From: Streptomyces atroolivaceus
GTDB lineage: Bacteria; Actinomycetota; Actinomycetes; Streptomycetales; Streptomycetaceae
Reading direction: 5' to 3'
DNA: 64,000 nt
NCBI RefSeq assembly: GCF_000717025.1
Contig: NZ_JNXG01000005.1
Location: 1 to 64,000, forward strand
Position 1 is the first letter of the stretch, and each line of letters opens with the position of its first letter. A model generated the notes under the pieces. The model worked only from the letters and a program-made list of their open reading frames with translations. It had not been told where the DNA came from and searched no databases. The translations under genes were made by a program, and so were the position numbers. Of the stretch, positions 51,427 to 60,596 are shown one piece after another.

Positions 51427-52806
51427 CTAGGTGCCCGCCGCCCGCACCGCCGACACGGCCTTGCGGGCGGCCACCAGGACCGGGTCCCAGACCGGGGAGA
51501 ACGGCGGGGCGTAGCCGAGGTCGAGTGCGGTCATGGCCTCCACCGTCATCCCGGCGGTGAGCGCCACCGCCGCGACGTCCACGCGCTTCGCCGCCCCCTC
51601 ACGGCCGACGATCTGCACGCCCAGGAGCCTGCCGGTCCGGTACTCCGCGAGCATCTTCACCGTCATCGGCTTCGCCCCCGGGTAGTAGCCGGCACGGCCT
51701 GTCGACTCGACCGTCGCCGTGACGTAGCGCAGGCCGACCGCACGTGCGTCCTTCTCGCGCAGCCCGGTCCTGGCGATCTCCAGGTCGCAGACCTTGCTCA
51801 CCGCCGTACCGACCACGCCGGGGAACGTGCCGTAGCCGCCGCCGACGTTGGAGCCGATCACCTGGCCGTGCTTGTTGGCGTGGGTGCCGAGCGCGATGTG
51901 CCGGGTGCGGCCGGCGACGAGGTCCAGCACCTCGACGCAGTCCCCGCCCGCCCAGATGTCGTCCTGCCCGACGACCCGCATCGACAGGTCCGTCAGGAGA
52001 CCGCCGTGCGGGCCCAGCGGCAGGCCGGCCTCACGCGCCAGGGCGGTCTCCGGCTCGACGCCGATGCCGAGCACGACGACGTCCGCGGGGTAGGTCTCCG
52101 CCTCCGTGGCGACCGCCGTGACCCGGCCGTCCCGGCCGGTGTCGATGCGGGTGACCGAGGCGCCGTTGACCGTGGTGATGCCCAGCCCGTCCATCGCGTC
52201 GTGGACCAGCCGGCCCATGTCCGGATCGAGTGTCGCCATCGGCTGTGCGCCGCGGTTGAGCACCGTCACCTCGAAGCCGCGCTTGAGCATCGCCTCGGCC
52301 ATCTCGACCCCGATGTAGCCCGCGCCGACCACGACCGCCCGGCGGCCCGTCGCCCGGTCCAGCGATTCCAGGAGCGCCTGCCCGTCGCCCAGGGTCTGCA
52401 CGCCGTGGACGCCCGGCGCGTCGATTCCCGGTAGATCGGGGCGCACCGGCCGGGCGCCCGTGGCGATCACCAGCTTGTCGTAGCCCGTCCAGTACGTCTC
52501 GCCGCTGTCACGGTCCAGCGCCCGTACCCGGTGCCCTGCCACGTCGATCTCCGTCACCTCGGTGCGGGTGCGCAGATCGATGGAGCGGGCCCTGTGCTCC
52601 TCCGGCGTACGGGCGATGAGGTCGTCGGGACCTTCGACGTCGCCGCTCACCCAGTACGGGATGCCGCAGGCGGAGTACGACGTGAAGTCGCCGCGTTCGA
52701 AGGCGACGATGCTCATCGCCTCGGGCCCCTTGAGCCTGCGGGCCTGCGACGCGGCGGACATGCCCGCCGCGTCGCCTCCGACGACCACCAGTCGCTCCGC
52801 CGTCAT
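51427..52806 (-). CDS. FAD-dependent pyridine nucleotide-disulphide oxidoreductase, CoA-disulphide-reductase type (459 aa)
   Basis: N-terminal FAD motif VVVGGDAAGMSAASQA, a single redox-active Cys in SYSACGIPYW (about residue 47), as in CoA-disulphide reductase and NADH oxidase, NAD-binding motif VVVGAGYIGVEMAEA, FAD-binding DIWAGGDCVE, and a C-terminal dimerisation domain (LLGVQIVGREGAAKRVDVAA). Cytoplasmic. Could reduce CoA disulphide, polysulphide or oxygen; sequence alone does not decide. Convergent with hemE (7 bp between stops), so probably not part of the haem operon. Confidence 0.85.
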   Translation of the reverse strand: MTAERLVVVGGDAAGMSAASQARRLKGPEAMSIVAFERGDFTSYSACGIPYWVSGDVEGPDDLIARTPEEHRARSIDLRTRTEVTEIDVAGHRVRALDRDSGETYWTGYDKLVIATGARPVRPDLPGIDAPGVHGVQTLGDGQALLESLDRATGRRAVVVGAGYIGVEMAEAMLKRGFEVTVLNRGAQPMATLDPDMGRLVHDAMDGLGITTVNGASVTRIDTGRDGRVTAVATEAETYPADVVVLGIGVEPETALAREAGLPLGPHGGLLTDLSMRVVGQDDIWAGGDCVEVLDLVAGRTRHIALGTHANKHGQVIGSNVGGGYGTFPGVVGTAVSKVCDLEIARTGLREKDARAVGLRYVTATVESTGRAGYYPGAKPMTVKMLAEYRTGRLLGVQIVGREGAAKRVDVAAVALTAGMTVEAMTALDLGYAPPFSPVWDPVLVAARKAVSAVRAAGT

Positions 52807-52857
52807 GTCAGGTCCCTTCGCCGCCGTATGCAGGGTCAGGGGCCCACGCTACGGCGC

Positions 52858-53832
52858 CTACGGGGCCGGTGGGGCCTGCGGTGCCTCCGACGGCTCCCGG
52901 GGCGCCGTACGGCGCCGTGGCAGGCGGCCGCGCAGCAGTCGCCACAGGAGCAGCAGTACGGCCGCGGCCGCCAGGAACGGTGCCGTGGCGCCGATCGCCA
53001 CCGCGATCCACCGCAGCATCGTCACGAACGCGTCCCAGCCGCCCGCCAGCGCGTCGAGGAAACCGGTGTGTTCGTCCTCGGGGTCCTTCCCGTCCTCGTC
53101 GGGCTCGCTGAGTTCGAGCGTGACGGTCGCGAGGGAGGTGCGGTCCGCCAGCGACGCCTGCTGGGCGAGCAGGGACTCCAAGTCGGACTGCCGACTGCTC
53201 AGTTCGCCCTCCAGGGTCACCACGTCGGTGAGCTTCTCCGCCTTGTCCATCAGGTCGCGGACCCGTGCGACGCTCGCGCGCTGCGTGGCGATCCGGCTCT
53301 CCACGTCGACGACCTGGCCGGTGACGTCCTTCGCGTTCGACGTGCGGGACAGGAGCTTCCCCGACCCGGCGAGTTCGCGCAGGACCTCGTCGTACCGGGC
53401 CTGGGGCACGCGCAGGACGAGATGCGACATGTCGTGGGTGTCGTCGACCCGTTCCGTGGTCTCCTCCGTGACGAGTCCGCCGGCGTCCTCGGCGGCGCCG
53501 CGGGCCACGGCCACCGCCTTCGGCACGCTCCTCACCTCGATGGAGAGGGTGGCCGTGCGGATGACATGGACCGCGACCGCGGAGCCCGGTTTCGGGGCCG
53601 TGGAGGCGCCGTCGGCGGACTTCCCGGCGGCGTCGGCACCGGCGCCGGCCGCGGCGGGCGCCGCCGCCTTGTCGTCGGACGCGGATCGCAGCCCCTGCCC
53701 CCCGCTGTCGGAGGCTCCGCATGCTCCTGTGGCCAGGAGGGCGACGAGCACTCCGGCGGCCGCGAGCGCGCGTGCGCGGGGCCGGCCCGACCGAGCGGGT
53801 GGATGACTGTCCGTGTGGCGTTCGTATGGCAT
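52858..53832 (-). CDS. DUF4349 lipoprotein with C-terminal TM segment (324 aa)
   Basis: Signal peptide with lipobox LATGACG (Cys38), then an Ala/Ser-rich spacer, the DUF4349 domain (about 85-275) with TATLSIEVRSVPKAVA, GLVTEETTERVD, VLRVPQARYDEVLREL and a coiled-coil QSDLESLLAQQASLADRTS, and a C-terminal membrane helix (IAVAIGATAPFLAAAAVLLLLWRLL) with a basic end. Membrane-associated, exposed domain outside; function unknown. Divergent from hemY. ATG 53832. Confidence 0.8.
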   Translation of the reverse strand: MPYERHTDSHPPARSGRPRARALAAAGVLVALLATGACGASDSGGQGLRSASDDKAAAPAAAGAGADAAGKSADGASTAPKPGSAVAVHVIRTATLSIEVRSVPKAVAVARGAAEDAGGLVTEETTERVDDTHDMSHLVLRVPQARYDEVLRELAGSGKLLSRTSNAKDVTGQVVDVESRIATQRASVARVRDLMDKAEKLTDVVTLEGELSSRQSDLESLLAQQASLADRTSLATVTLELSEPDEDGKDPEDEHTGFLDALAGGWDAFVTMLRWIAVAIGATAPFLAAAAVLLLLWRLLRGRLPRRRTAPREPSEAPQAPPAP

Positions 53833-53958
53833 GACGCGTCCCCCCAGGGCCGTTGTCGACAGTGCTGGTTCGACGTACGGCCCGGTACGTGGGTTTCCCG
53901 CAGGCGGTTTCGAAGTGGTCACGTTCGGGACTCGGGACGGGTTTGAGAGAGTGGACCC

Positions 53959-55446
53959 ATGCAGCGTCCTCTTCAGCGCGACACCACACGCACGGGCCAT
54001 GCCGTCGTCATCGGCGGTGGCATCGCCGGACTCGCCGCCGCCCACCGGCTGTTGGCCTCCGGCCTCCGGGTCACGGTCCTGGAGGCGACCGAGCGGCTCG
54101 GAGGCAAGCTGATGACCGGCGAGATCGCCGGCACCCGGGTCGACCTCGGCGCCGAGTCGATGCTCGCGCGCCGGCCGGAAGCGGTCGACCTGGCCCGCTC
54201 GGCCGGACTCGGCGACCGGCTCCGGCCGCCTGCCACCGCCACCGCCTCGGTATGGACCCGTGACGCACTGCGCCCCATGCCCAAGGGACACGTGATGGGC
54301 GTCCCTGGCGACCCCGCGGCGCTCGGCGGCCTTCTCTCGCCCGAGGGCCTGGCCAGGATCGCCGAGGAGCGCGACCTCACCCCGACCGCCGTCGGCGACG
54401 ACGTCGCCGTCGGCTCGTACGTCGCCGACCGGCTCGGACGTGAGGTCGTCGACCGGCTCGTGGAGCCGCTGCTGGGCGGGGTGTACGCGGGTGACGCCTA
54501 CCGGATCTCGATGCGTGCGGCCGTGCCGCAGCTGTTCGAGGCCGTGAAGGAGGGCGGCCCGCTCCTCGACGGCGTACTCCGCATCCAGGAGAGGGCTGCC
54601 GCCCGGGAGCAGACCGGACCGGTCTTCCAAGGCATCGAGGGGGGTATCGGAACCCTGCCGGGCGCGGTGGCCGGCACTGTACGGGCCGGGGGCGGCGAGA
54701 TCCTCACGGAGACCCCGGTGCTCGGCCTGACCCGGACCGGCGGGGGCTGGGACGTGCGCACCGACAGCGGGGTGGTCACCGCCGACGCCATCGTCCTGGC
54801 CACCCCCGCCTGGTCCGCTTCGACCCTGCTCGCCGCCGAGTGCCCGGCCGCCTCGGTCGAGCTCGCCGCCGTGGAGTACGCGTCGATGGCCCTGGTGACC
54901 ATGGCCTTCCGGCGCACCGACATCGAGAACACCGAGGCGCTCCGGGAGCGCTCCGGATTCCTCGTACCGCCCGTCGACGGCCGCACGATCAAGGCCGCCA
55001 CCTTCTCCAGCAACAAGTGGCAGTGGGTCGCCGACGCGGCCCCCGACCTCTTCGTGCTGCGTACCTCCGTCGGCCGCTACGGCGAGGAGGAACACCTCCA
55101 CCGGGAGGACTCCGAGCTCGTCGCGGCGTCCCTGGGCGATCTCGCGTCCGCGACCGGACTGGCGGCCCGGCCCGTGGACACCGAGGTCACCCGGTGGATC
55201 GGCGGGCTGCCCCAGTACCCGGTGGGTCATCTCACCCGGGTCGCCCGGATCCGCGACGAGGTCGCCAAGCTGCCCGGGCTGCGGGTGTGCGGAGCGGTCT
55301 ACGACGGTGTCGGGATCCCGGCCTGCGTCGCGAGCGCGCACCGTGCCGCGGACGAGATCGTCCAGGAACTCACGGGGCCGGCCGCGGGAGAGATCGACAA
55401 CACGTGGACCCGGGTTCGGGGCACCGGTGGCGAGGCGGGACAATAG
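53959..55446 (+). CDS. hemY: Coproporphyrinogen III oxidase / protoporphyrinogen oxidase, HemY type (495 aa)
   Basis: FAD-dependent oxidase. The dinucleotide-binding motif [18 protein letters not shown] is at residues 14-31, followed by [11 protein letters not shown] and [28 protein letters not shown] and the C-terminal [26 protein letters not shown] are characteristic. In actinobacteria this enzyme oxidises coproporphyrinogen III in the coproporphyrin-dependent pathway (established), which agrees with the hemQ gene 5 bp downstream. ATG 53959. Synonyms: hemG, cgoX. Confidence 0.92.
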   Translation: MQRPLQRDTTRTGHAVVIGGGIAGLAAAHRLLASGLRVTVLEATERLGGKLMTGEIAGTRVDLGAESMLARRPEAVDLARSAGLGDRLRPPATATASVWTRDALRPMPKGHVMGVPGDPAALGGLLSPEGLARIAEERDLTPTAVGDDVAVGSYVADRLGREVVDRLVEPLLGGVYAGDAYRISMRAAVPQLFEAVKEGGPLLDGVLRIQERAAAREQTGPVFQGIEGGIGTLPGAVAGTVRAGGGEILTETPVLGLTRTGGGWDVRTDSGVVTADAIVLATPAWSASTLLAAECPAASVELAAVEYASMALVTMAFRRTDIENTEALRERSGFLVPPVDGRTIKAATFSSNKWQWVADAAPDLFVLRTSVGRYGEEEHLHREDSELVAASLGDLASATGLAARPVDTEVTRWIGGLPQYPVGHLTRVARIRDEVAKLPGLRVCGAVYDGVGIPACVASAHRAADEIVQELTGPAAGEIDNTWTRVRGTGGEAGQ

Positions 55447-55450
55447 CCGT

Positions 55451-56164
55451 ATGAGTGCGCCAGAAAAGCTTCCGAACGCAGGCAAGAAGGCCAAGGACCT
55501 CAACGAGGTCATCCGCTACACCCTGTGGTCCGTCTTCCGGCTGAAGGACGTCCTTCCCGTGGACCGCGCCGGTTACGCCGACGAGGTCCAGGAGCTGTTC
55601 GACCAGCTCGGGGCCAAGGACGTCACGGTCCGCGGCACCTACGACGTGTCCGGTCTGCGGGCCGACGCCGATCTGATGATCTGGTGGCACGCCGAGACCT
55701 CCGACGAGCTCCAGGAGGCGTACAACCTCTTCCGGCGCACGAAGCTGGGCCGCGCGCTCGAGCCGGTCTGGTCGAACATGGCGCTGCACCGCCCCGCCGA
55801 GTTCAACAAGTCGCACGTGCCGGCCTTCCTGGCCGACGAGACCCCGCGCGACTACATCAGCGTGTACCCCTTCGTGCGCAGCTACGACTGGTACCTGCTG
55901 CCCGACGAGGACCGGCGCCGTATGCTCGCGGACCACGGGAAGATGGCCCGTGGTTACCCCGACGTCCGTGCCAACACGGTCGCCTCCTTCTCGCTGGGCG
56001 ACTACGAGTGGGTCCTCGCCTTCGAGGCCGACGAGCTCTACCGCATCGTCGACCTCATGCGTCACCTGAGGGCCTCCGAGGCGCGGCTGCACGTACGTGA
56101 GGAGGTCCCGTTCTACACGGGGCGCAGGAAGTCCGTCGCAGAATTGGTGGCCGGACTCGCATAG
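55451..56164 (+). CDS. hemQ: Coproheme decarboxylase HemQ/ChdC (237 aa)
   Basis: Chlorite-dismutase-family enzyme that decarboxylates coproheme to haem b, the last step of the Gram-positive pathway. Visible: [50 protein letters not shown] with the candidate catalytic Tyr residues (139/145), and the haem-side His in [15 protein letters not shown] 55451 is 5 bp after hemY, so the two are co-transcribed. Cytoplasmic pentamer in studied homologues. Confidence 0.93.
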   Translation: MSAPEKLPNAGKKAKDLNEVIRYTLWSVFRLKDVLPVDRAGYADEVQELFDQLGAKDVTVRGTYDVSGLRADADLMIWWHAETSDELQEAYNLFRRTKLGRALEPVWSNMALHRPAEFNKSHVPAFLADETPRDYISVYPFVRSYDWYLLPDEDRRRMLADHGKMARGYPDVRANTVASFSLGDYEWVLAFEADELYRIVDLMRHLRASEARLHVREEVPFYTGRRKSVAELVAGLA

Positions 56165-56263
56165 CCAGCGTTTCCGGTCATCCCGACCCGGAAGATCAGT
56201 TGGCGGGCAACGGCGTGTGAGACGCCGCCCGCCGTTCCAGCGACACCGGGTCCGGTGCCGGGC

Positions 56264-56358
56264 GCACATCGGCCGACGGCCGGCGAACTGTCGTGGCCCA
56301 CGGGGGAGTCAGCCATTCCTCTCCGTGGGCGGCCGCTCGCCGGGTCCGGCCGATGTGC
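56264..56358. ncRNA. Structured 95-nt foldback downstream of hemQ
   Basis: Three nested stems: outer gcacatcggccg with cggccgatgtgc (56264-56275/56347-56358, 12 bp perfect), middle ccggcga with tcgccgg (56280-56286/56337-56343), inner gcccacgg... with ...ccgtgggc (56296-56306/56320-56330, with G-U pairs). It lies between the hemQ stop and the terminator at 56382. Either a 3'-UTR structure or a remnant of a small inverted-repeat element; no promoter of its own is evident. Confidence 0.5.
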
Positions 56359-56381
56359 CCCGGGCCTACAACTGGATATGA

Positions 56382-56425
56382 CACCACGAGGGCCGCTCCC
56401 GGCGACGGGGGCGGCCCTCGTGGTG
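56382..56425. terminator. Bidirectional stem-loop between hemQ and TIGR04222 genes
   Basis: A 19-bp stem (one G-U) with loop ggcgac: caccacgagggccgc... pairs with ...gcggccctcgtggtg. Serves the convergent hemQ and TIGR04222 transcripts. Confidence 0.88.
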
Positions 56426-56441
56426 CACGGCCCCGGACGGG

Positions 56442-57218
56442 TCAGCCTCCGGTCCGCGCCCCGCTCAGCAGGGCCGCGCGCAGGCCGGGGTCCTCCAGCG
56501 CTCCCACGCCTCGTACCGCCACCGCCGCCAGGAGGTCGCGGTCCGCGCCGTACGTGGGGGCGGGCAGCGAGTCCAGCCAGTGCTGCCCGGAGGGGGAGGC
56601 CCACGGGCTGTACGGGTGGCTCTCCACCCGCGCGATGGCCAGGCAGCCCAGCGTCAGTACGAGCGGCAGCCCGAACCAGGCGGCCACCGGACCGGCGTAC
56701 CCCGTCTCCTGACCGGGCATCAGCACGGCGGCGGCCGCCAGGACCACCACGAGCACCGCGGCACCCCGCACGCTCCGCACCGCCGAATCGAGGCTCGTCC
56801 GCGCCCCGTGCGGTACGGCCAGGCCCGCCGCGACGAGCCGGTCGGCGAGGGAGCGTACGGCGTCGGCTGCTGCGGCGGCGGCGCGTATGGGGGCTATCCG
56901 GGACTGGCCTTCCGGGCCGATCGCGCGGATGACCGTGCGTTCGACCTCGTCCCGTCCCTCCGGGTCGACGACCGTGGCCCAGCCCGTGTGAGCGAGCAGC
57001 AGCCGGCGCCGCAGGTGCATGGAGACCAGCGCCAGATCGGCCACCCGCTGCGGGCCGCCGGCCAGGAACGCCGTCTCGTACAGGCTGAGTTCAGGGGAGA
57101 CGGGCGCCCGTGCGGCGCCGGGAGGCCGCAGGGCGGCACTCGCGGTGAGGAGGCACAGCCGGATGCAGGAGACGGCGGCCGCGCACCATGCGACGAGAAG
57201 GAGGAGGACCCAGAGCAT
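56442..57218 (-). CDS. TIGR04222-type membrane protein without Cys tail (258 aa)
   Basis: N-terminal TM helix (WVLLLLVAWCAAAVSCIRLCLL, with three Cys), a cytoplasmic helical domain about 40-140 with the family motif YETAFLAGGPQRVADLALVSM, two further TM segments (AAVLVVVLAAAAVLM; AAWFGLPLVLTLGCLAIA) and a final GVGALEDPGLRAALL segment. It is a paralog of the next protein (EEAFLSGGPARVVDAALTRM, GLGALPDPELQGQLV) but stops where that one's Cys-rich tail begins. 117 bp downstream of it on the same strand. Function unknown; possible partner of the tailed protein. Confidence 0.78.
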   Translation of the reverse strand: MLWVLLLLVAWCAAAVSCIRLCLLTASAALRPPGAARAPVSPELSLYETAFLAGGPQRVADLALVSMHLRRRLLLAHTGWATVVDPEGRDEVERTVIRAIGPEGQSRIAPIRAAAAAADAVRSLADRLVAAGLAVPHGARTSLDSAVRSVRGAAVLVVVLAAAAVLMPGQETGYAGPVAAWFGLPLVLTLGCLAIARVESHPYSPWASPSGQHWLDSLPAPTYGADRDLLAAVAVRGVGALEDPGLRAALLSGARTGG

Positions 57219-57335
57219 GGCGGAGTTCTATGCGAAACCCGCAGGGAAGCGCCATGGGTTGTTCACGATTTGGACGAATCCCGGTCACAGGCGGTCATCG
57301 GTGGCTGAATGTCGCGCATGAAGACTCCGCGCCCT

Positions 57336-58361
57336 TCATGAGCTGCTGCCGCAACTGGAACCCCCGCCGCCGCTCGACCCACTGCTGCAGCTGGAGCCGC
57401 CGCTGCTGCCACAACTGGACCCGCTGCTGCCGCAGCTCGATCCCGAGCTGCACGTGGAGCCCGTTCCCGAGTCGCCGCCCCCTCCGGTGGAACCGCCGCA
57501 GCCGCCGCCGCCCGGCCCCACCCCCGCGCACCACAGCACCGGCACGAACGCGGCCGCGGCGGCGGGCGAGTACGAGGACGAGGAGGCCGACGGGGTACGC
57601 CGCGTGGGCCGTTGCCGGGCGGCGGCCACCAACTGCCCCTGGAGCTCGGGGTCGGGGAGTGCCCCCAGCCCCTGGGTGGCCACCAGGTGGGCCGGATCGG
57701 TCACATGGGCGTTGGCCAGCCGGTAGCTGTCGGCGGCCCTGCGCCCCGCCATGGTGAGCCGTGCCCTGGCCGCCGCCGCGGTGGCCAGACCGGCCCAGGC
57801 CCCGATCACGAGCGCGGGCAGCACCTTCAGGAAGAAGGGGAACGGGATGCCCGCGTACCCGTCGTGCAGGGCGTACTGCCCGATGGTCAGGGCGATGCTG
57901 ACCGGGAACCCCACGATGCATCCGATGCCCAGGGTGAGTGCCCAGGCGCGGCGGGCCCGGCTCTCGCCGGGTGCGACCAGCAGCCCGCGGGCGGCCAGAC
58001 CGTCGCCGATCTCCTGCACGGCCGGATGCCGCATGACGGTCTCCCGCAGGGTGTGCAGGGCGCCGTTCGGGGCCACGGCCAGCTCCTGGAGCACGGCACG
58101 CTCCACCGCGTCTCGGGCATCGTCCCGCTGGACCGCGACGATGCCGGGTCCACCGACGGCCAGCCGCCCGTCCGAGTGCATGCGGGTGAGCGCGGCGTCC
58201 ACCACCCTGGCGGGGCCGCCGCTGAGGAACGCCTCCTCGGAGAGGTCGTGCACATACAGGGCCGTGCCGCTGCCCCGCAGACCGGCGCGGCGCGTCGCGA
58301 GGACCAGGAGCGTCGAGGAGGCGGCCACGGCGAGAGTCAGCAGAAGAGCAAGAGCGTTCAT
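57336..58361 (-). CDS. TIGR04222-type membrane protein with Cys/Ser/Gly-rich tail; candidate MNIO substrate (341 aa)
   Basis: TM1 about 4-22, helical domain 30-135 with EEAFLSGGPARVVDAALTRM, TM2 about 140-162, TM3 about 173-198, then GLGALPDPEL (231-240) and a low-complexity tail 277-341 with seven cysteines (278, 288, 304, 310, 317, 325, 337) in repeats such as SSCGSSG. The positive-inside rule puts the first domain and the tail in the cytoplasm. ATG 58361 (GGAAGG 9 bp upstream) is 5 bp after the stop of the DUF692 gene; GTG 58370 would overlap it. DUF692 enzymes modify Cys or Asn residues in peptide tails in methanobactin, 3-thiaglutamate and bufferin systems, so this tail is the natural substrate candidate. 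That role is inference. Confidence 0.82.
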   Translation of the reverse strand: MNALALLLTLAVAASSTLLVLATRRAGLRGSGTALYVHDLSEEAFLSGGPARVVDAALTRMHSDGRLAVGGPGIVAVQRDDARDAVERAVLQELAVAPNGALHTLRETVMRHPAVQEIGDGLAARGLLVAPGESRARRAWALTLGIGCIVGFPVSIALTIGQYALHDGYAGIPFPFFLKVLPALVIGAWAGLATAAAARARLTMAGRRAADSYRLANAHVTDPAHLVATQGLGALPDPELQGQLVAAARQRPTRRTPSASSSSYSPAAAAAFVPVLWCAGVGPGGGGCGGSTGGGGDSGTGSTCSSGSSCGSSGSSCGSSGGSSCSSGSSGGGGSSCGSSS

Positions 58362-58366
58362 CACGG

Positions 58367-59659
58367 TCACCTTCCGAGGAGCGCGTTACGGGCGGCGTGG
58401 ACCAGACGGGTCACCCGGCGCGGTGGACGGGAGGCGGCGCGCTCCTGCCACCAGCGCGTCAGCTTCCGGCGGGCCGCGTCATCGGCCGGCCGGCCCGTGA
58501 CGAGGAGGTGCTCGGCGAAGCCGAGCGCGTCGCGGCGGTAACCGGCGGACATCGGCCGGTTCCTGGCGTACGAGAGGAACGCCTCGCGGTAGTCGTCGCC
58601 GAGGAACCCGGGCAGCTCGGGCGCGACCTTGGCGACGACGGCGGCCCGCTTCGCGGCCAAGGCCCGGCTCTGCACCTCCAGCCGCCGGTGGTCGAAGCCG
58701 TCCGGCGCGGGAGTACCGGCCACGAGCGCGGAGAGCAGAGCGGTCTGCGCCACGGCGGTCCGCTCGCGGCCCCCGGCGGTGCGGGAGGACGGTTCCGGGG
58801 CCCGCGCGGGCCGTGGCCGCACGGCCCTGTGCCCTGAGGATGCCTCGCTCAGCGTGGCCCGGATCGCGCTCAGTTCACCCGCCAGCTCCTCGGCCGGCGG
58901 GAAGTCGTCGTCGCGCTCCAGAAGGACCCCCGGCGGGTCGACGCGGGAGCGGAGCTCGCCCAGCACGTCCAGGACGGGACGCGTCACGGGGTGGGCGTGC
59001 GTGTCGTGCCAGACGCCGTCCTTCTCGACGCCGCCCGCCACATGCACGTACGCGATGGCCTCCACCGGCAGCTCGTCCAGTGCGGTCGCGGGGTCCTCGC
59101 CGCGGTTGACGTGGTTGGTGTGCAGGTTGGCGACGTCGATCAGCAGCCGTACGCCGGTGCGCTCGACCAGCTCCGCCAGGAACTGCCCCTCGGTCATCTC
59201 CTCGTCGGGCCAGGAGATCAACGCGGCGATGTTCTCCAGGGCAAGCGGGACGGGCAGCGAGTCCTGTGCGATGCGCACGTTCTCGCACAGCACGTCCAGC
59301 GCGTCCCAGGTCCGCGGTACGGGCAGCAGATGGCCCGCTTCCAGCAGCGGCGAGGCGGTGAGCGGCCCTCCCGCGCGTACGAAGGCGATGTGCTCCGTGA
59401 CCAGGGGCGTACCCAGCAGTCCGGCACGCGCGGCCAGAGCGGCGAGACGGCCGGGATCGGGGCGGTCGGCCCCGCCCAGGCCCAGCGAGACCCCGTGCGG
59501 CACGACCGTGACCCCGCGCTCCCGGAGGCGCACGAGGGACTCGGGGAGATGATCCGTGCAGAGGTTCTCCGCGACCGCCTCGACCCAGTCGATCCCCGGC
59601 AGCGCCTCGATGACGTCCGCGATCTCCGGCCGCCACCCGATGCCCGTTCCCAGCTTCAT
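58367..59659 (-). CDS. DUF692 multinuclear non-haem iron oxidative enzyme (MNIO) with fused C-terminal domain (430 aa)
   Basis: Residues 1-270 are the DUF692 TIM barrel with every expected ligand position: His55 (VPHGVSLG), His90 (TEHIAF), Glu142/Asn143 (ALENIA), Asp175/Asn178/His180 (LLIDVANLH), His183, His206 (YVHVAGG), Asp219/His221/His223 (DTHAHPV) and Glu248 (LLERDDDFP). Residues 271-302 are a linker. Residues 303-408 form an added helical domain ([12 protein letters not shown]...[38 protein letters not shown]) that resembles in size and pattern the separate partner proteins (DUF2063/BufC, TglI) of other MNIO systems, here fused. ATG 59659 has GGGAGGGG 5 bp upstream. Lead gene of an operon with the Cys-tailed protein; ECF-type promoter upstream. 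Confidence 0.88.
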   Translation of the reverse strand: MKLGTGIGWRPEIADVIEALPGIDWVEAVAENLCTDHLPESLVRLRERGVTVVPHGVSLGLGGADRPDPGRLAALAARAGLLGTPLVTEHIAFVRAGGPLTASPLLEAGHLLPVPRTWDALDVLCENVRIAQDSLPVPLALENIAALISWPDEEMTEGQFLAELVERTGVRLLIDVANLHTNHVNRGEDPATALDELPVEAIAYVHVAGGVEKDGVWHDTHAHPVTRPVLDVLGELRSRVDPPGVLLERDDDFPPAEELAGELSAIRATLSEASSGHRAVRPRPARAPEPSSRTAGGRERTAVAQTALLSALVAGTPAPDGFDHRRLEVQSRALAAKRAAVVAKVAPELPGFLGDDYREAFLSYARNRPMSAGYRRDALGFAEHLLVTGRPADDAARRKLTRWWQERAASRPPRRVTRLVHAARNALLGR

Positions 59660-59725
59660 GGTGTCCCCTCCCCGTTCCGTGCAGGGGTGATGGCCCAGCC
59701 GACTGCCGGCGAACCCGGAAGCGGG

Positions 59726-59752
59726 GACGTTCAGAGCTTCATTTGAGGTTCC
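59726..59752 (-). promoter_or_regulatory. ECF-sigma-type promoter of the DUF692 operon
   Basis: On the minus strand GGAAC (59752-59748), 18-bp spacer, CGTC (59729-59726), about 67 bp upstream of the ATG. GGAAC/CGTC is the usual pattern for Streptomyces ECF sigma factors of the envelope-stress group (SigE-like). Only pattern evidence. Confidence 0.5.
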
Positions 59753-59840
59753 CGGACGGGTCGCCGCCGGGTGACGTCGGGCGGAGGTGGGAGGCCGGCC
59801 CCTGACGAGGCGCCCGCACGTCCGGAACCGGGCCCGGGCC

Positions 59841-60596
59841 TCAGGGCTGTGGCAGCGGAGCCATGGTCGGTGGCACCGGGCGGGAGGTGAACGACTGGTC
59901 GCCGCTCGGAGTCACCGGCACCGGGGCCGGCGGGACGCCGCCGCCCGGCGGCATGGGCGGGCCCGACGGACTGGCTGTGGAGGCGCCGGCCGCCTCGCGC
60001 GCCAGGCCGTCGAAGTCGACGAATCCGGTGCGCTCCAGCATCGTGATGTGGTCGAGCACCGTCTGGTTGGCGTCGGAGGCGAGCTGCCGGATCAGCGCGT
60101 TGCGCGTGGTGTGCCGGACCTGTGCGATCAGCGCGAACACCTTGCCGTGCGCGGCGCGCAGGAGGTTGGCGAACTTCTGCTCGTACTCCTGGCCACCCGT
60201 GGCGGTGAGCTCCCTGAGCCAGCCCTGCTGCTGCTCCGTCGGCTGGTTCGGGAGTTCCACCCCGAGCTTGGCGGCCACGTCGCGGGCCCGCCGGTCCAGG
60301 TCCGTGTGGCCCACCACCAGATGGTCGCCGGCGAGCTTCACCCCCTCGCTCGGCGCTCGCTCGATGGCCTGCTGTCCCGCGGGCAGTTCCCACAGCCCCG
60401 CGAGGCGCACCTTGATCAGGAAGTCCCGGTCGGTCGCCGAGAGCGGGCCCCACTGGGTGGCGACGCTCGACGCGTTCAGGTTGGCCTCGCCGGTGCCGGA
60501 GCGGTCGGCGTAGGACCACACGGGAAAGGCGAGCGCGCCGAGCGTGGCGACCAGCGCGGCGATGATGAGGGCCGTTCCGTTGATGCGTCGCAGCAA
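59841..60596 (-). CDS. DUF4142-type exported protein (251 aa)
   Basis: TTG 60596 with GGGAG 6 bp upstream gives [23 protein letters not shown], an N-terminal signal anchor; an upstream in-frame GTG (60641) lacks a ribosome site. The DUF4142 ferritin-like helical domain covers about 60-200 ([66 protein letters not shown] with several His/Glu). The last 50 residues are Pro-rich ([18 protein letters not shown]). Extracytoplasmic, probably wall-associated; function unknown. Same strand and 180 bp upstream of the DUF692 gene; the promoter at 59726 suggests a separate transcript. Confidence 0.78.
   Translation of the reverse strand: MLRRINGTALIIAALVATLGALAFPVWSYADRSGTGEANLNASSVATQWGPLSATDRDFLIKVRLAGLWELPAGQQAIERAPSEGVKLAGDHLVVGHTDLDRRARDVAAKLGVELPNQPTEQQQGWLRELTATGGQEYEQKFANLLRAAHGKVFALIAQVRHTTRNALIRQLASDANQTVLDHITMLERTGFVDFDGLAREAAGASTASPSGPPMPPGGGVPPAPVPVTPSGDQSFTSRPVPPTMAPLPQP

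Noticed and set aside
58361..58370. GTG 58370 as start of the Cys-tailed protein (4-bp overlap with the DUF692 gene)
   Set aside because: GGAAGG would directly abut this codon; ATG 58361 has proper spacing. Protein differs by three residues only.
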